Shown: piece by piece, positions 40,607 to 49,692 of the stretch | How positions within the stretch are numbered: the first letter of the stretch is position 1 | Layout of the letters: each line of letters starts with the position of its first letter | Source of the DNA: CAZKWG01 sp964615375 | Lineage (GTDB): Bacteria > Myxococcota_A > UBA796 > CAZKWG01 | Assembly: GCA_964615375.1 (NCBI GenBank) | Contig: CAZTOW010000003.1 | Location: forward strand, 276,661 to 340,660 | Reading direction: 5' to 3' | DNA: 64,000 nucleotides | The notes under the pieces: generated by a model | What the model was told of the DNA's origin: nothing | Databases searched by the model: none | The model's input: the letters and a program-made list of their open reading frames with translations, nothing else | Translations under genes and position numbers: made by a program

Positions 40607-41242
40607 ATGCCCGCCGACCTTGATGAGAATGAGCACATCCTGAGCCAGCAGCTCCACCAGGGCGAGGCGCTCCCCTCCGGCCGGCGCGCCTCCCTGCTGC
40701 TGTCGCGCGCCTCCGTGCGCCGGGCGCGGGCGCAGCAGGCGCTGGATCCCGGACATGGCCATGATCATGGTCACAGTCATGGTCATGAACATGACCATCA
40801 CGCTCATTCAGAGCCGCGTACCTGCGATCCGCGCGAGGATCTGCGCGGGGCCTGGGCGGACCTGGACGCGGCGCTGGGCCTGTGGGCGGAGGCGCCGGAG
40901 CCGAGGATGGAGGCGGCGACCCGGGCGGCGCGGGCGGGGCTGCGCCACTACGCCCTCTACGCGCTCGGGGACCCGGGGCTGCTGGAGCCGGGCAGCACCG
41001 CCGACGCGCAGCTCCAGGCGGCGGACCAGGATCTGGAGGCCGCCATCGCCCTCTTCGCCGCGATGGGCGACGCCCGCGGCCAGCTCCTGCTGCTGCACAG
41101 CGAGGGCCAGCGCCGGCTCTACCTGGGCGACCGGGCCGGCGCCGAGCGCGCCTACACCCGCGCCGCGCCCCTGGCCGAGGCCCTCGGGGACGCCTGGTCC
41201 CTGGGCGCCGTGGCCGACGGGCTCGCTCAGGCGCGCGCATGA
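40607..41242 (+). CDS. His-rich TPR protein
   Basis: 211 residues. After a basic N-terminus comes a run rich in His alternating with Gly/Asp/Glu/Ser (about residues 49-67), then TPR-like helices (AATRAARAGLRHYALYALGD, LEAAIALFAAMGDARGQLLL, DRAGAERAYTRAAPLAEAL). A run like this binds Zn, Ni or Cu in other proteins. No signal peptide. The stop overlaps the start of the CPA2 antiporter gene as ATGA, so the two are translationally coupled and probably work together. Confidence 0.65.
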   Translation: MPADLDENEHILSQQLHQGEALPSGRRASLLLSRASVRRARAQQALDPGHGHDHGHSHGHEHDHHAHSEPRTCDPREDLRGAWADLDAALGLWAEAPEPRMEAATRAARAGLRHYALYALGDPGLLEPGSTADAQLQAADQDLEAAIALFAAMGDARGQLLLLHSEGQRRLYLGDRAGAERAYTRAAPLAEALGDAWSLGAVADGLAQARA

Positions 41243-43275
41243 CGCCGCACGACTTCCTCTTCAACCTCGCCCTCGCCCTCGGCCTCGCCGGGCTGGCCGC
41301 CGCCCTCTTCCAGCGCCTGCGCCAGCCCGCCGTGCTGGGCTACCTCGTGGCGGGGATGCTGGTGGGGCCGCACGTCCCGGTGCCGCTCTTCGCCGACGCC
41401 GAGGTGGTGGGCGCGCTGTCCGAGCTCGGGGTCATCCTGCTGATGTTCAGCATCGGCCTCGAGTTCCCGCTGCGCGCGCTGGCGCGGGTGGCGGGGGCGG
41501 CGGGGCTGGTGGGGCTGGTCGAGGTGGGGCTGCTGGTCTGGCTGGGCGGGCTGGTGGGCCTCGCGCTGGGCTGGTCTCCGGGGGAGCGCATCTTCGCCGG
41601 GGCCATGGTCGCCATCAGCAGCACGAGCCTGATCGCGCGCCTCTTCGAGGCCCGAAACGAGCGCGGCGCGCACCGCGATCTGGTCTTCGGGGTGCTGATC
41701 GTCGAGGATCTCGTGGCGATCCTCATGCTCACGGTGCTGGCCACCCTGGGGCCCGGGGGCGAGCTGGCCCTGGGCGGGGCGGGGCTGCGGCTGGGCGGCA
41801 TCGTGCTGGGGCTCATGGTGGGCGGGCAGCTCGTGGTCCCGCGGGCGGTGCGCGCGCTGGAGCGGACCGGGAGCGCCGAGGTGCTGGTGGTGGGCGCGGT
41901 GGGGCTCTGCTTCGCGATGAGCCTGCTGGCCAGCAAGCTCGGGGCCTCGGTGGCGCTGGGCGCCTTCCTGGCGGGCGCGCTCTCGGCGGAGGCGGGGCTC
42001 GGCCACAAGCTCGGGGAGGCGCTGCGGCCCGTGCGCGACGTCTTCGCCGCGCTCTTCTTCGTCTCCGTGGGGATGCTCTTCGACCCCGCCCTGGTCTGGG
42101 AGCACCGGCTGGCGGTGGTGGCGCTGCTGGGCGTGGTGCTGGCGGGCAAGGTGCTGGGCGTGGGGCTGGGCGCCTTCCTGGTGGGCTCCGGGCTGCGCGT
42201 GAGCGTCCGGGCGGGCTTCACCATGGCCAACATCGGGGAGTTCTCCTTCATCCTGGCCGGGCTCGGGGTCAGCAGCGGGGCCGCCGGGCCCCACCTCCTG
42301 CCCGTGGCGGTGGCGGTCTCGGTGGCGACCGCCTTCCTGGCGCCTCACCTCCTGCGCCTCGCGGATCCGGCGGCGGACGCGCTGGATCGCCACCTGCCCC
42401 GCCCGCTCCAGACGCTGGCGGCCCTCTACACGGCGTGGGTGGATCAGCTCCGGGGCGCGGGGACCCCGGACACGCTCCCGCGGCTGCTGCGGCGCGTCGT
42501 GGTCCTGGCCCTGCTGGACGCCGCGCTGCTGGTGGGGCTCGTCGCCGCGCATCACGCCTACGGCCCCGGGCTGGCGGAGGCCCTGGCGGGGGCGCTGGGT
42601 CTGCCCCAGCGCGCGGCGGGCTGGGGCGTGACGGGGGCGGCGCTGGTGCTGGCGGCCCCGCTGCTGGGCGGGCTGGTGCTCAGCGCGCGGCGGGCGGCGA
42701 TGCTGCTGACGGAGGCGCTGCTCATCGGGGCGCGGGGGGCCCCGGCGCGCTCCTCGGCGGTGGCGCGGCTGCTGCTCGCCCTGGTCCAGAGCCTCGCCCT
42801 GCTGGCCCTCGGACTCCCGATCCTGGCCATCACCCAGCCTTTCCTGCCACAGGGGCCCGCGCTGGCGGCGCTGGTGCTGGCCCAGGGGGTGCTGGCGGGG
42901 CTGGTCTGGCGGCAGGCGAGCACCCTGCAGGGGGAGATCGGCGCGGGGGCGGGCCTGCTGGCGCGCGCCCTGCTCTCCCGCACGCTGCCGGGCGAGCCCG
43001 CCACCCCCCACGCCGAGACGCCCACCGACCTCGCCGCTCTCGGCGAGCCCGTGGCCCTCGCCCTCCCCGAGGGGAGCCCGGCCGTGGGCCGCTCGCTGGT
43101 CGAGCTCAACCTGCGCGCCCGCACCGGGGCCACCGTGCTGGCCATCCGCGACCTGGAGGGTCACGCGCGCCTCCCCGACGGGCACCAGCCGCTGAAGGCC
43201 GGCGAGGTGCTGGTCATCGCCGGCCCGCGCGAGGCCGAGGACGCGGCGGTGGCGTTGCTCCTGGCGGAGAGGTGA
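41239..43275 (+). CDS. CPA2 monovalent cation:proton antiporter with TrkA-C domain
   Basis: 678 residues. The first 380 residues are a CPA2 core of about 12 helices with QPAVLGYLVAGMLVGPHVPV, AISSTSLIARLF, LVFGVLIVEDLVAILML (conserved Asp in EDL) and LASKLGASVALGAFLAGALS. A second bundle of about five helices follows, and residues about 590-678 fit a TrkA-C regulatory domain (VGRSLVELNLRARTGATVLA). KefB/KefC-type proteins exchange K or Na for protons. The extra bundle between core and TrkA-C is not in KefC. Coupled to the His-rich TPR gene by ATGA. Confidence 0.85.
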   Translation: MTPHDFLFNLALALGLAGLAAALFQRLRQPAVLGYLVAGMLVGPHVPVPLFADAEVVGALSELGVILLMFSIGLEFPLRALARVAGAAGLVGLVEVGLLVWLGGLVGLALGWSPGERIFAGAMVAISSTSLIARLFEARNERGAHRDLVFGVLIVEDLVAILMLTVLATLGPGGELALGGAGLRLGGIVLGLMVGGQLVVPRAVRALERTGSAEVLVVGAVGLCFAMSLLASKLGASVALGAFLAGALSAEAGLGHKLGEALRPVRDVFAALFFVSVGMLFDPALVWEHRLAVVALLGVVLAGKVLGVGLGAFLVGSGLRVSVRAGFTMANIGEFSFILAGLGVSSGAAGPHLLPVAVAVSVATAFLAPHLLRLADPAADALDRHLPRPLQTLAALYTAWVDQLRGAGTPDTLPRLLRRVVVLALLDAALLVGLVAAHHAYGPGLAEALAGALGLPQRAAGWGVTGAALVLAAPLLGGLVLSARRAAMLLTEALLIGARGAPARSSAVARLLLALVQSLALLALGLPILAITQPFLPQGPALAALVLAQGVLAGLVWRQASTLQGEIGAGAGLLARALLSRTLPGEPATPHAETPTDLAALGEPVALALPEGSPAVGRSLVELNLRARTGATVLAIRDLEGHARLPDGHQPLKAGEVLVIAGPREAEDAAVALLLAER

Positions 43276-43500
43276 CGGAGGAGCTCGTCTGCGGCACGCT
43301 CCGGGAGGTCGAGGTCCCAGACGCCGACGCGCCGGGTCAGGGCGCGCGTCTTGGGGCGCAGCCCAGGAGACCCTTGGCTTGCGTCTTCGCTCCTCCCCGC
43401 CCCGCCTCGTGAGACATCTCTCCAGAACGTGGCGTGTCGGGAACATCCAAGACACCCGCCACCCTTACCCGCGTGGCGTGGGGGATCCCGGGCGTCCTCC

Positions 43501-44244
43501 TCAGAAGGTCCAGCCCGCCCCCAGCACGAGGGCCAGGTCGAAGTCGTCCAGCATGAACGCCTCCTCTCCCGGGATGAGCTGCGTGCCGAAGAACTCTGTG
43601 TGGGTGTGGTAGTAGTCCAGACCCGCCGTGAGCTGCAGCGGCCCGCGCGTCCAGGTGTACTCCGGCCGGATCCGCAGGATGCTCGAGTCCTTCTGCGCGC
43701 CCCAGGCCGTCAGGTCCGTGAGCCAGACGGCGGCCAGCGTGGCCTCCACGTACAGCGAGACGTGGTGGAATTCGGGCCGGACACCCAGGACGATGCCGAC
43801 GTTGCCGTGTACGGGCACCTCTGGCGCGCCCAGGGCCCAGGCGCGGACCCGCATCGCCATGATCGTGTCGAAGCGCAGATCCTCGGAGAAGCTCCGGCCC
43901 ACGGAGCCGCCCAGGTCCACGTTCCAGTCGCTGCCCTCGTGCAGCGCGCCCTCCTCCGTGAAGCGCATCGCGAAGGCGCCGCCCATGACCTGCGTGTACA
44001 GGCCCAGGTCCTGGCCCAGGTCGTAGCGCAGCCGGGCCTCGAAGCGGTCCAGCGCCGTCCGGCTGTTGGCCAGGCCCTCGCCACCGGCCACCTCGCTGCC
44101 CGCCACCAGGGCGTTGAGCGGGATCTGGTCGTCACTGGCGCCATAGAAGACGTAGGCGCGACGCAGCGTGGGGCGCCAGGCGGCGTCGAGGCGGAGGCCC
44201 TCGTCGGCCAGGGCGAGCGGGAGGCAGAGCAGGGTGAGGATCAT
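43501..44244 (-). CDS. Outer-membrane beta-barrel protein, unknown
   Basis: 247 residues. Signal peptide (LLCLPLALADE) and alternating strands throughout (RFEARLRYDLGQDLGLYTQV, FHHVSLYVEATLAAVWLTD, LQLTAGLDYYHTHTEFFG), ending in Phe (VLGAGWTF) as outer-membrane barrels do. Function unknown. Confidence 0.6.
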   Translation of the reverse strand: MILTLLCLPLALADEGLRLDAAWRPTLRRAYVFYGASDDQIPLNALVAGSEVAGGEGLANSRTALDRFEARLRYDLGQDLGLYTQVMGGAFAMRFTEEGALHEGSDWNVDLGGSVGRSFSEDLRFDTIMAMRVRAWALGAPEVPVHGNVGIVLGVRPEFHHVSLYVEATLAAVWLTDLTAWGAQKDSSILRIRPEYTWTRGPLQLTAGLDYYHTHTEFFGTQLIPGEEAFMLDDFDLALVLGAGWTF

Positions 44245-44303
44245 GGTTGCTGCTAGCCCGAGCAGGGGTGACGTTCAACCATGGAGCGGCCACGACTCCG
44301 CGC

Positions 44304-45926
44304 TCAGGGACAGCTCCCGTCGTTGTCGTGCGCGTCGGTCTCCCCTCCGAAGGTGCTGAGCTGTGCTTCGAGCACCTCGATCTCGTCCGCGCACAGAGCG
44401 GCGTTCTCATACACGTTGAGGTCGCCCCCCAGCGAGGTGAGGCTGGCTACCCCGGCCAGATCCAACAGGCTGTCATTCTTCGTGATCGTGAGGTTGCCCC
44501 CCAAGGTCGTGAGGGACTCCAGGCCCTCCAGGTCGGTCAGGTTGGCGTTCTGCTTGATGACGAGGGAGTCCGCGACGGAGGTGAGCCCATCGAGCCCCCG
44601 CAGATCCTGGAGCGCGTCGTTGTCCCGGATCTCGACGTCGAAGTATCCAGTAGTGATGGACTCCAGGCCCTCCAAGCTGGTCAGCGCCGGGTTGCTCGCG
44701 ATCAACACGTCCCCACCGACCCGAATCAGATTGCCCAGATCAGCGATGCTGGTCAGCGCGTCGTTGTCCGAGATCTCCAGGTTGTCTTTGACCTGTCCGA
44801 GCGTCTCCAGACCCTTCAACGACGTGAGCCCGTCGTTGTCCGAGAGGTCCAGATCTTCACTGACGGTGACCAGCGACGCGAGCCCCTCCAGGCTCGTCAG
44901 CGCTGGGTTACCCGTGATCGTCAGCTCGGAGACCCAGTCGACCCCCGCGAGGGCGTCGATATTCTCCAGAGCGTCGTTGCCCTCAATCTCGATCGAGTAC
45001 TCGACCCGGCCGGTCCCATCGCCGACGGAGCCCAGCCCGTCCAGGCTGATCATCGCGTCGTTCTCGGAGATGCTCAGGTCGTCGGTGACCGAGGTCGCCT
45101 CCAACCCGGCGAGGCTGGTCAGCCCATCACAGTCGCCGATCTTGAGGAACGCCACGGTGTCGAGAGCGTCCAGACCGTCCAGACGCGCGAGCAGTGGCAT
45201 GCCACCGATGACGAGCTGTTGGACCGCGTACAAGCCGCCAAGCGGCTCCAGGCTGGTGATCAGGGGATTGTATCCGAGCATCACCGCATCCGCAGAGCGC
45301 AACGCGGCGAGGGCGTCGATGTCTTCGAGCGCTGGGTTGTCACCTATCCGCAGGCCGATATGCCAGTTCGACACGACGGTCTCCAAGGACCCGAGTCCGT
45401 CGAGGCTGGTCAGCGCGGCGTTCTCTGAGATGGATACCCATCCCGCCGCGCGAAGCCCGTCGAGACCCTCCAGGCTGGTCAGCTCGGGGTTCCCCTTGAT
45501 ATAGAGGTAGCCGGTCACCTCGTCGAGGCAGCTCAGCTCGCGCACGCTCTCGGCAGAGGCTGTGGAGAGGTCCAGGTCGCCGTCCAAAGTGCGAGAGCAG
45601 TAGCCCTCGCAGAAGCTCGTGGGGGAGCCGCTCAGATCTCCGACGTAGGTGTCGTGCGCGATCCAGGCCGTCGGGTCCGCGTCGTCGCAGTCCTCCTCCG
45701 TCGGGACGCCGTCGCCGTCGCCGTCCTCGGGGAGCGCCTCGTCATCGGCGCCTGTAGAATGGACCGGCAGGACAACGGCGGTGGGGTCGAAGCGGGGGTC
45801 AGGGCGCGCCAGGTCCGAAGCGGGCTCGTCGTCGCTTCCGTTCCCCTTCTCGGCGGTCCCACAGGCTCCGCTCCCGACGAAGGAGGCACACAGCAGACAG
45901 GCGCTCACCCTGTTCCGATTGGACAT
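44304..45926 (-). CDS. Leucine-rich-repeat lipoprotein
   Basis: 540 residues. Signal with lipobox (FVGSGAC), an acidic linker, one MopE-like motif (DGDGDGVPTEEDCDDADP), then about fifteen repeats of the form LTSLEGLDGL..-..I.N-ALTSLDGLGSL. These receptor-L/LRR-like repeats are about 23-24 residues long and form a solenoid for protein binding. By eye the codons use more A/T at third positions than the neighbours. GGAGG precedes the ATG at 45926. Confidence 0.78.
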   Translation of the reverse strand: MSNRNRVSACLLCASFVGSGACGTAEKGNGSDDEPASDLARPDPRFDPTAVVLPVHSTGADDEALPEDGDGDGVPTEEDCDDADPTAWIAHDTYVGDLSGSPTSFCEGYCSRTLDGDLDLSTASAESVRELSCLDEVTGYLYIKGNPELTSLEGLDGLRAAGWVSISENAALTSLDGLGSLETVVSNWHIGLRIGDNPALEDIDALAALRSADAVMLGYNPLITSLEPLGGLYAVQQLVIGGMPLLARLDGLDALDTVAFLKIGDCDGLTSLAGLEATSVTDDLSISENDAMISLDGLGSVGDGTGRVEYSIEIEGNDALENIDALAGVDWVSELTITGNPALTSLEGLASLVTVSEDLDLSDNDGLTSLKGLETLGQVKDNLEISDNDALTSIADLGNLIRVGGDVLIASNPALTSLEGLESITTGYFDVEIRDNDALQDLRGLDGLTSVADSLVIKQNANLTDLEGLESLTTLGGNLTITKNDSLLDLAGVASLTSLGGDLNVYENAALCADEIEVLEAQLSTFGGETDAHDNDGSCP

Positions 45927-46045
45927 GGAGCTGGCCTCCGATCCCATTCAGGATGGAGCTCAGTATACCGGAGCGGCCCGGCTGGAACGCGCCTCGGGGC
46001 ATGTCTTGACCGAACGCTCACGGCCGCTCGGATGCTCGCTCCGCC

Positions 46046-46819
46046 CTACTCGGCCCGCGCCCCGTGCAGCAGCGGACCGTGGCCGCTCCCCAGCGTGTGG
46101 TCGGCGCTGAGGCGCAGCAGGCCCGTGACGTACATCAGGCCGCCCTCGACCGCCTGCTCCAGCCCTTCGCCGCGGGCCAGCCGGGCGGCGATGGCGCTGG
46201 AGAGCGTGCAGCCGGTCCCGTGGTTGTTCCGCGTCTCCTGGCGCGGGTGGCGCCAGGTGCGGACGCGGCCGTCGGGCAGGAAGAGGCGGTCGGCGACCTC
46301 GGGGCCCTCGCCGTGACCGTCCTTCAGCAGCAGGGCCTTGCCCGTGCGGCGGGCCCAGGCGCCGGGATCCTCGCCCAGCAGCAGCACCTCGGCCTCGGGC
46401 AGGTTGGGCGTCACCAGGGTCGCCAGCGGCACCACCCGCGCCCGCAGCGTGGCTTCGGCCGCCGGGTCCAGCAGGTGCGCCCCGCTCTTGGCCACCAGCA
46501 CGGGGTCCAGCACCACCGGGACCTCCAGCCCGGCCAGCGCGTCGGCCACCGCGTCCGCGATCTCGGCGTTGGCCAGCATCCCGATCTTGACCGCGCCGAT
46601 GGGCAGGTCGTCGCGGATCGTGGCGATCTGCGCGGACACCATGTCCGGCGGCACGACGTGGACGGCCCGGACCTCGCGGGTGTTCTGGGCGGTCAAGGCC
46701 GTGATCGCCGCCATCCCGTACACGCCGTGGTCCAGGAAGGTCTTGAGATCGGCCTGAATCCCGGCGCCCCCTCCGGGGTCGGAGCCGGCGATGCTGAGCG
46801 CGGTGGGGATGGCGGTCAT
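46046..46819 (-). CDS. thiD: Hydroxymethylpyrimidine/phosphomethylpyrimidine kinase
   Basis: 257 residues. ThiD phosphorylates HMP and HMP-P in thiamine synthesis. Family blocks: SIAGSDPGGGAGIQADLKTF, GMAAITALTAQNT, IGAVKIGMLAN, PVVLDPVLVAKSG and the anion-hole HGTGCTLSSAIAA. No other thiamine genes are in the window. It follows the coiled-coil gene by about 56 bp on the same strand. Confidence 0.95.
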   Translation of the reverse strand: MTAIPTALSIAGSDPGGGAGIQADLKTFLDHGVYGMAAITALTAQNTREVRAVHVVPPDMVSAQIATIRDDLPIGAVKIGMLANAEIADAVADALAGLEVPVVLDPVLVAKSGAHLLDPAAEATLRARVVPLATLVTPNLPEAEVLLLGEDPGAWARRTGKALLLKDGHGEGPEVADRLFLPDGRVRTWRHPRQETRNNHGTGCTLSSAIAARLARGEGLEQAVEGGLMYVTGLLRLSADHTLGSGHGPLLHGARAE

Positions 46820-46875
46820 GGGTCTCCTCCACGCCCGGCTTTAGCCGGACCGGCGGCGGAGGCAAGGAGGGGCGC

Positions 46876-47217
46876 TCAGGCCAGCTCTCGCAGGCGGTCC
46901 CAGACCCGCTCCCGCCGCTCGGCGTTGGGCACCAGCGTGCCGTCGATGCGGACGTGCAGCGATGCGAGGCCCTCGGCGAGCCCCTCCCAGGCCCCGCGCA
47001 CCCCGTCGAGCGCGGCGGCGACCTGCCCCACCGCCACGAGCAGCAGCGCCGGGTCGCGCAGGGCCGGATCTTCGGCGAGGAGCTTGCCGATCTCCTGCTC
47101 CAAGTGGCGGGCACGCTGCTCCAGGAGGCGGGTCTCGCGGGTGAGCGCGTGGCGCTCCTGCCCGAGGACGTTCAACGCCTCGGCGTAGGTGAGCGGAGGC
47201 AGATCGAGACTGGTCAT
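46876..47217 (-). CDS. Small coiled-coil protein, unknown
   Basis: 113 residues, mostly helical with heptad-like spacing (RHALTRETRLLEQRARHLEQ). No signal peptide. The ATG at 47217 has AGGAG upstream. It sits upstream of thiD on the same strand. Unknown function. Confidence 0.5.
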   Translation of the reverse strand: MTSLDLPPLTYAEALNVLGQERHALTRETRLLEQRARHLEQEIGKLLAEDPALRDPALLLVAVGQVAAALDGVRGAWEGLAEGLASLHVRIDGTLVPNAERRERVWDRLRELA

Positions 47218-47404
47218 GGATTCTCCTGGGGTGGGGTGGGCTGGAGGTAGCCCGCGCGCGTTTCCCTGGGGTGTGACATCGTGTGAGGGTGGAGTCCGTG
47301 GGCCTTGGAATTCAGCCCTCCACACGGCCCCCCGACCCTGGATGCGCGAGGTTCAGAGCCTGTGATAGGCTCGCGGCGCACCCAAGGGAGACATCACACA
47401 CCTC

Positions 47405-49171
47405 ATGGAGCTCCCCCCGATCTTCGCGTTCGAGGACCTGATCGCCTGGCTGAACGCCGCGGTGAATTCCTGCGCCCCTGGAGAGGGCACCGCCCTGCTC
47501 CGACGCCTCGGGCGGCGGCTGGGCGTGACCGTGGGCCACCTGCGGAACGTGCTGAAGGGCCGGCGGGACCTGAGCCCGGACGCCCTGCCCGCGCTGTTGG
47601 AGGTGATCCCGCTGGAGGGTCGCGAGGCGGAGTACCTTCGCCGCCTGCTGGTGAAGCACACCGCTGGCCGGGCCGATCAGCCCGCCGCGCGCGCGGCCGT
47701 GTGGGAGATGACGAAGGGCGAGCACGCCCGCGAGCCCCGGGATCTGGGCACCCTGCTGGGCCGGCGCGGCGGGGAGCCGGGGGTCCGCGCGGCCCTGAGC
47801 GCCGCCCTGGCGACCCTGGGCGTGGAGGCGCCGGGGCCAGACGTCCTGGCCCGGCTGGCCATCGTCCCGGTGACCGCAGACCAGATCCGCGCCGCCCTCG
47901 CGCTACCACCGGAGGTGGATCGGATCGGCCCCGGGCTCGTCGCGCTCCGCGATCCGGCCACCACCCTGCGCGCGGCGGAGGCGATCTCGGGCGCGCTGAG
48001 CTGGACCCGGGACGCGCTGCTGCGCACCCGCCCCGACGAGCGCGAAGACTGGTTCTGGGTCGGATCAGGCGACGCGGCGACCGAGCGCGCCCTGATCCTG
48101 GCCGCCCGGCGCCTGCGTGAGCGGCTGCAGCGCCTCGCCCGCCGCGGCGCCACCAGCCCCGCGGATCGGCTGCACCTCATCGTGCTCCCCCGGATCACGC
48201 TGTCGGAGACGCTGGCGGCGCCGCCGGCCTTGTGGGACTCCGAATTCAGCCGGGCGTATTTGCGAGACCGCCGAGAAGCTGCTAAGAACCTGCTCAGGAT
48301 GCGAGAGCTCGCCGATCATCCCAGCGCCTTCCTCTACGGCAACCTCACGCTGCCCGAGATCCTCGGCGCCTGGCGCGCCCGCCGCCCCGCCCACCTGCGC
48401 TCCGTCCGGGCCATGGCGCAGCGGATCAAGCGGGTCAACGCCTCCTACATCGCGGACCTGCTCTACGACCGCAAGCGCTTTACCCTGGCCCACGTCGATC
48501 TCATGGCCGAGCTCTTCGGCGTGGCCGGGGACCCGGACGCCGTGCTGTGGCTGGAGGGCGTGGCGCGGCTGGGGGAGGACCGGCCCCACGCCGAGCGCCT
48601 GCGGGTGCTGCAGACCCTCCGCGGGCTGGCCGCGAAGAACGGTGTGTACCTGCCCGAGCTGGAGAGCGCGATGATGAGCGCGGGCTGGCCGGTGCATGCC
48701 ACCTACGCGCTCGGCGTCCTGCCCGGCTTCCGCCCCGTGCCAGCCTGGGTCTCGCGGGCCCTGCGCGGGCGCGTGAGCCTGGAGGAGGCGGACGAGGCCC
48801 TGCGGATCCTGCGCCGCCTGGAGATGCTCTCCGAGACCGGCCAGCGCACGGATCAGAGCCCGGCGACGTGGCGCCTGAAGAGCGAGGCGATCACCTCGGC
48901 GGCCCTTTATCAAACCCACGATCAGCTCCTGGGCCTGGCCGACGCGGAGCTGGACATGCTGGGCCCCGAGCACGACTACACCCTCTGGATGCTGGCCCTG
49001 CCCGCGGCGCTGTGGAGGCGCCTCGTGGAGATCCTGGAGGGCTTCCGCGACGACGTCATCGCGGCCCTCCAGGACAGCGACGCGCGCGGGGGCGCGGACC
49101 GTGTCCTCCTCCAGCTCGCCCACTGCGTCCCTGTGCTGGATCTGCCCAGCCGGGGCCCCCTGCGCGCCTGA
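47405..49171 (+). CDS. Tandem TIGR02147/DUF4423-type regulator
   Basis: 588 residues with two copies of one plan. Copy 1: a helix-turn-helix region (RLGVTVGHLRNVLKGRRDLS, AEYLRRLLVKHTA) and a C-terminal ligand-type end (ALILAARRLRERLQRLARRG, DRLHLIVLPRITL). Copy 2 starts near residue 280 with a second such region (RIKRVNASYIADLLYDRKRF) and ends with LWRRLVEILEGFRDDVIAAL and DRVLLQLAHCVPVLDL. TIGR02147 proteins are single-module regulators in Fibrobacter and Bdellovibrio relatives; here two are fused. No signal or TM. Promoter in the 187-bp gap upstream; a secreted small protein follows. Confidence 0.7.
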   Translation: MELPPIFAFEDLIAWLNAAVNSCAPGEGTALLRRLGRRLGVTVGHLRNVLKGRRDLSPDALPALLEVIPLEGREAEYLRRLLVKHTAGRADQPAARAAVWEMTKGEHAREPRDLGTLLGRRGGEPGVRAALSAALATLGVEAPGPDVLARLAIVPVTADQIRAALALPPEVDRIGPGLVALRDPATTLRAAEAISGALSWTRDALLRTRPDEREDWFWVGSGDAATERALILAARRLRERLQRLARRGATSPADRLHLIVLPRITLSETLAAPPALWDSEFSRAYLRDRREAAKNLLRMRELADHPSAFLYGNLTLPEILGAWRARRPAHLRSVRAMAQRIKRVNASYIADLLYDRKRFTLAHVDLMAELFGVAGDPDAVLWLEGVARLGEDRPHAERLRVLQTLRGLAAKNGVYLPELESAMMSAGWPVHATYALGVLPGFRPVPAWVSRALRGRVSLEEADEALRILRRLEMLSETGQRTDQSPATWRLKSEAITSAALYQTHDQLLGLADAELDMLGPEHDYTLWMLALPAALWRRLVEILEGFRDDVIAALQDSDARGGADRVLLQLAHCVPVLDLPSRGPLRA

Positions 49172-49193
49172 GCGCGCCCATCCTGGAGACCCC

Positions 49194-49685
49194 ATGCCCA
49201 CCCGCCCGCTGCCCCTCGCCCTCCTCGCCCTCCTCGCGCTCTCTGGCGGCGAGGCTCAGGCGGTGTGGGTGATGGGCGACAAGCCGTCCTTCACGGGGCG
49301 CCCTGCCCAGGGGGGGGTGGTCATGGGCGACAAGCCCGGCCTGCACCCCATCAGGCTCAAGGGCGTCCAGCTCGTCCCGCGGCACGGCCGCCCGGTGGAT
49401 CTCCCCCTCCCGCGCCCCCTGCTCCTGGACGACGGGCTGCTGATCCCGGCCGGCGACTGGGCGGAGCTGCGCCTCACCCTGGACGGGCCCCTGGTCCTGA
49501 GCTGGGGCGACGAGGAGCGGCGCCTCTCGGTTCAGGAGCTGTGGATCCCGCTCGAGGACCCCGCCTCCGACGCTCCCCGGCGCCTCTGGCTGGACCTGCC
49601 CCCGCTGGACGGGAGCCTCTCGGACGACGCGCTGCTCCGCCAGATCGAGGACGGCGCGCTGCTGGTGTCAGACCTTATCGATTAA
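49194..49685 (+). CDS. Secreted protein with VMGDKP repeat, unknown
   Basis: 163 residues. Signal peptide (LALLALLALSGGEAQA), then two copies of VMGDKP close together, then a beta-rich acidic domain (LLDDGLLIPAGDWAELRLTL, RRLSVQELWIPLED). No family recognised. GGAGACCCC precedes the ATG. It follows the tandem regulator by 22 bp. Confidence 0.5.
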   Translation: MPTRPLPLALLALLALSGGEAQAVWVMGDKPSFTGRPAQGGVVMGDKPGLHPIRLKGVQLVPRHGRPVDLPLPRPLLLDDGLLIPAGDWAELRLTLDGPLVLSWGDEERRLSVQELWIPLEDPASDAPRRLWLDLPPLDGSLSDDALLRQIEDGALLVSDLID

Positions 49686-49692
49686 CTATTCT

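Noticed and set aside
43276..43500. Minus-strand reading RRVGVWDLDLPERAADELL after the antiporter gene
   Set aside because: It is protein-like for about 25 residues only, with no start, stop context or family match.
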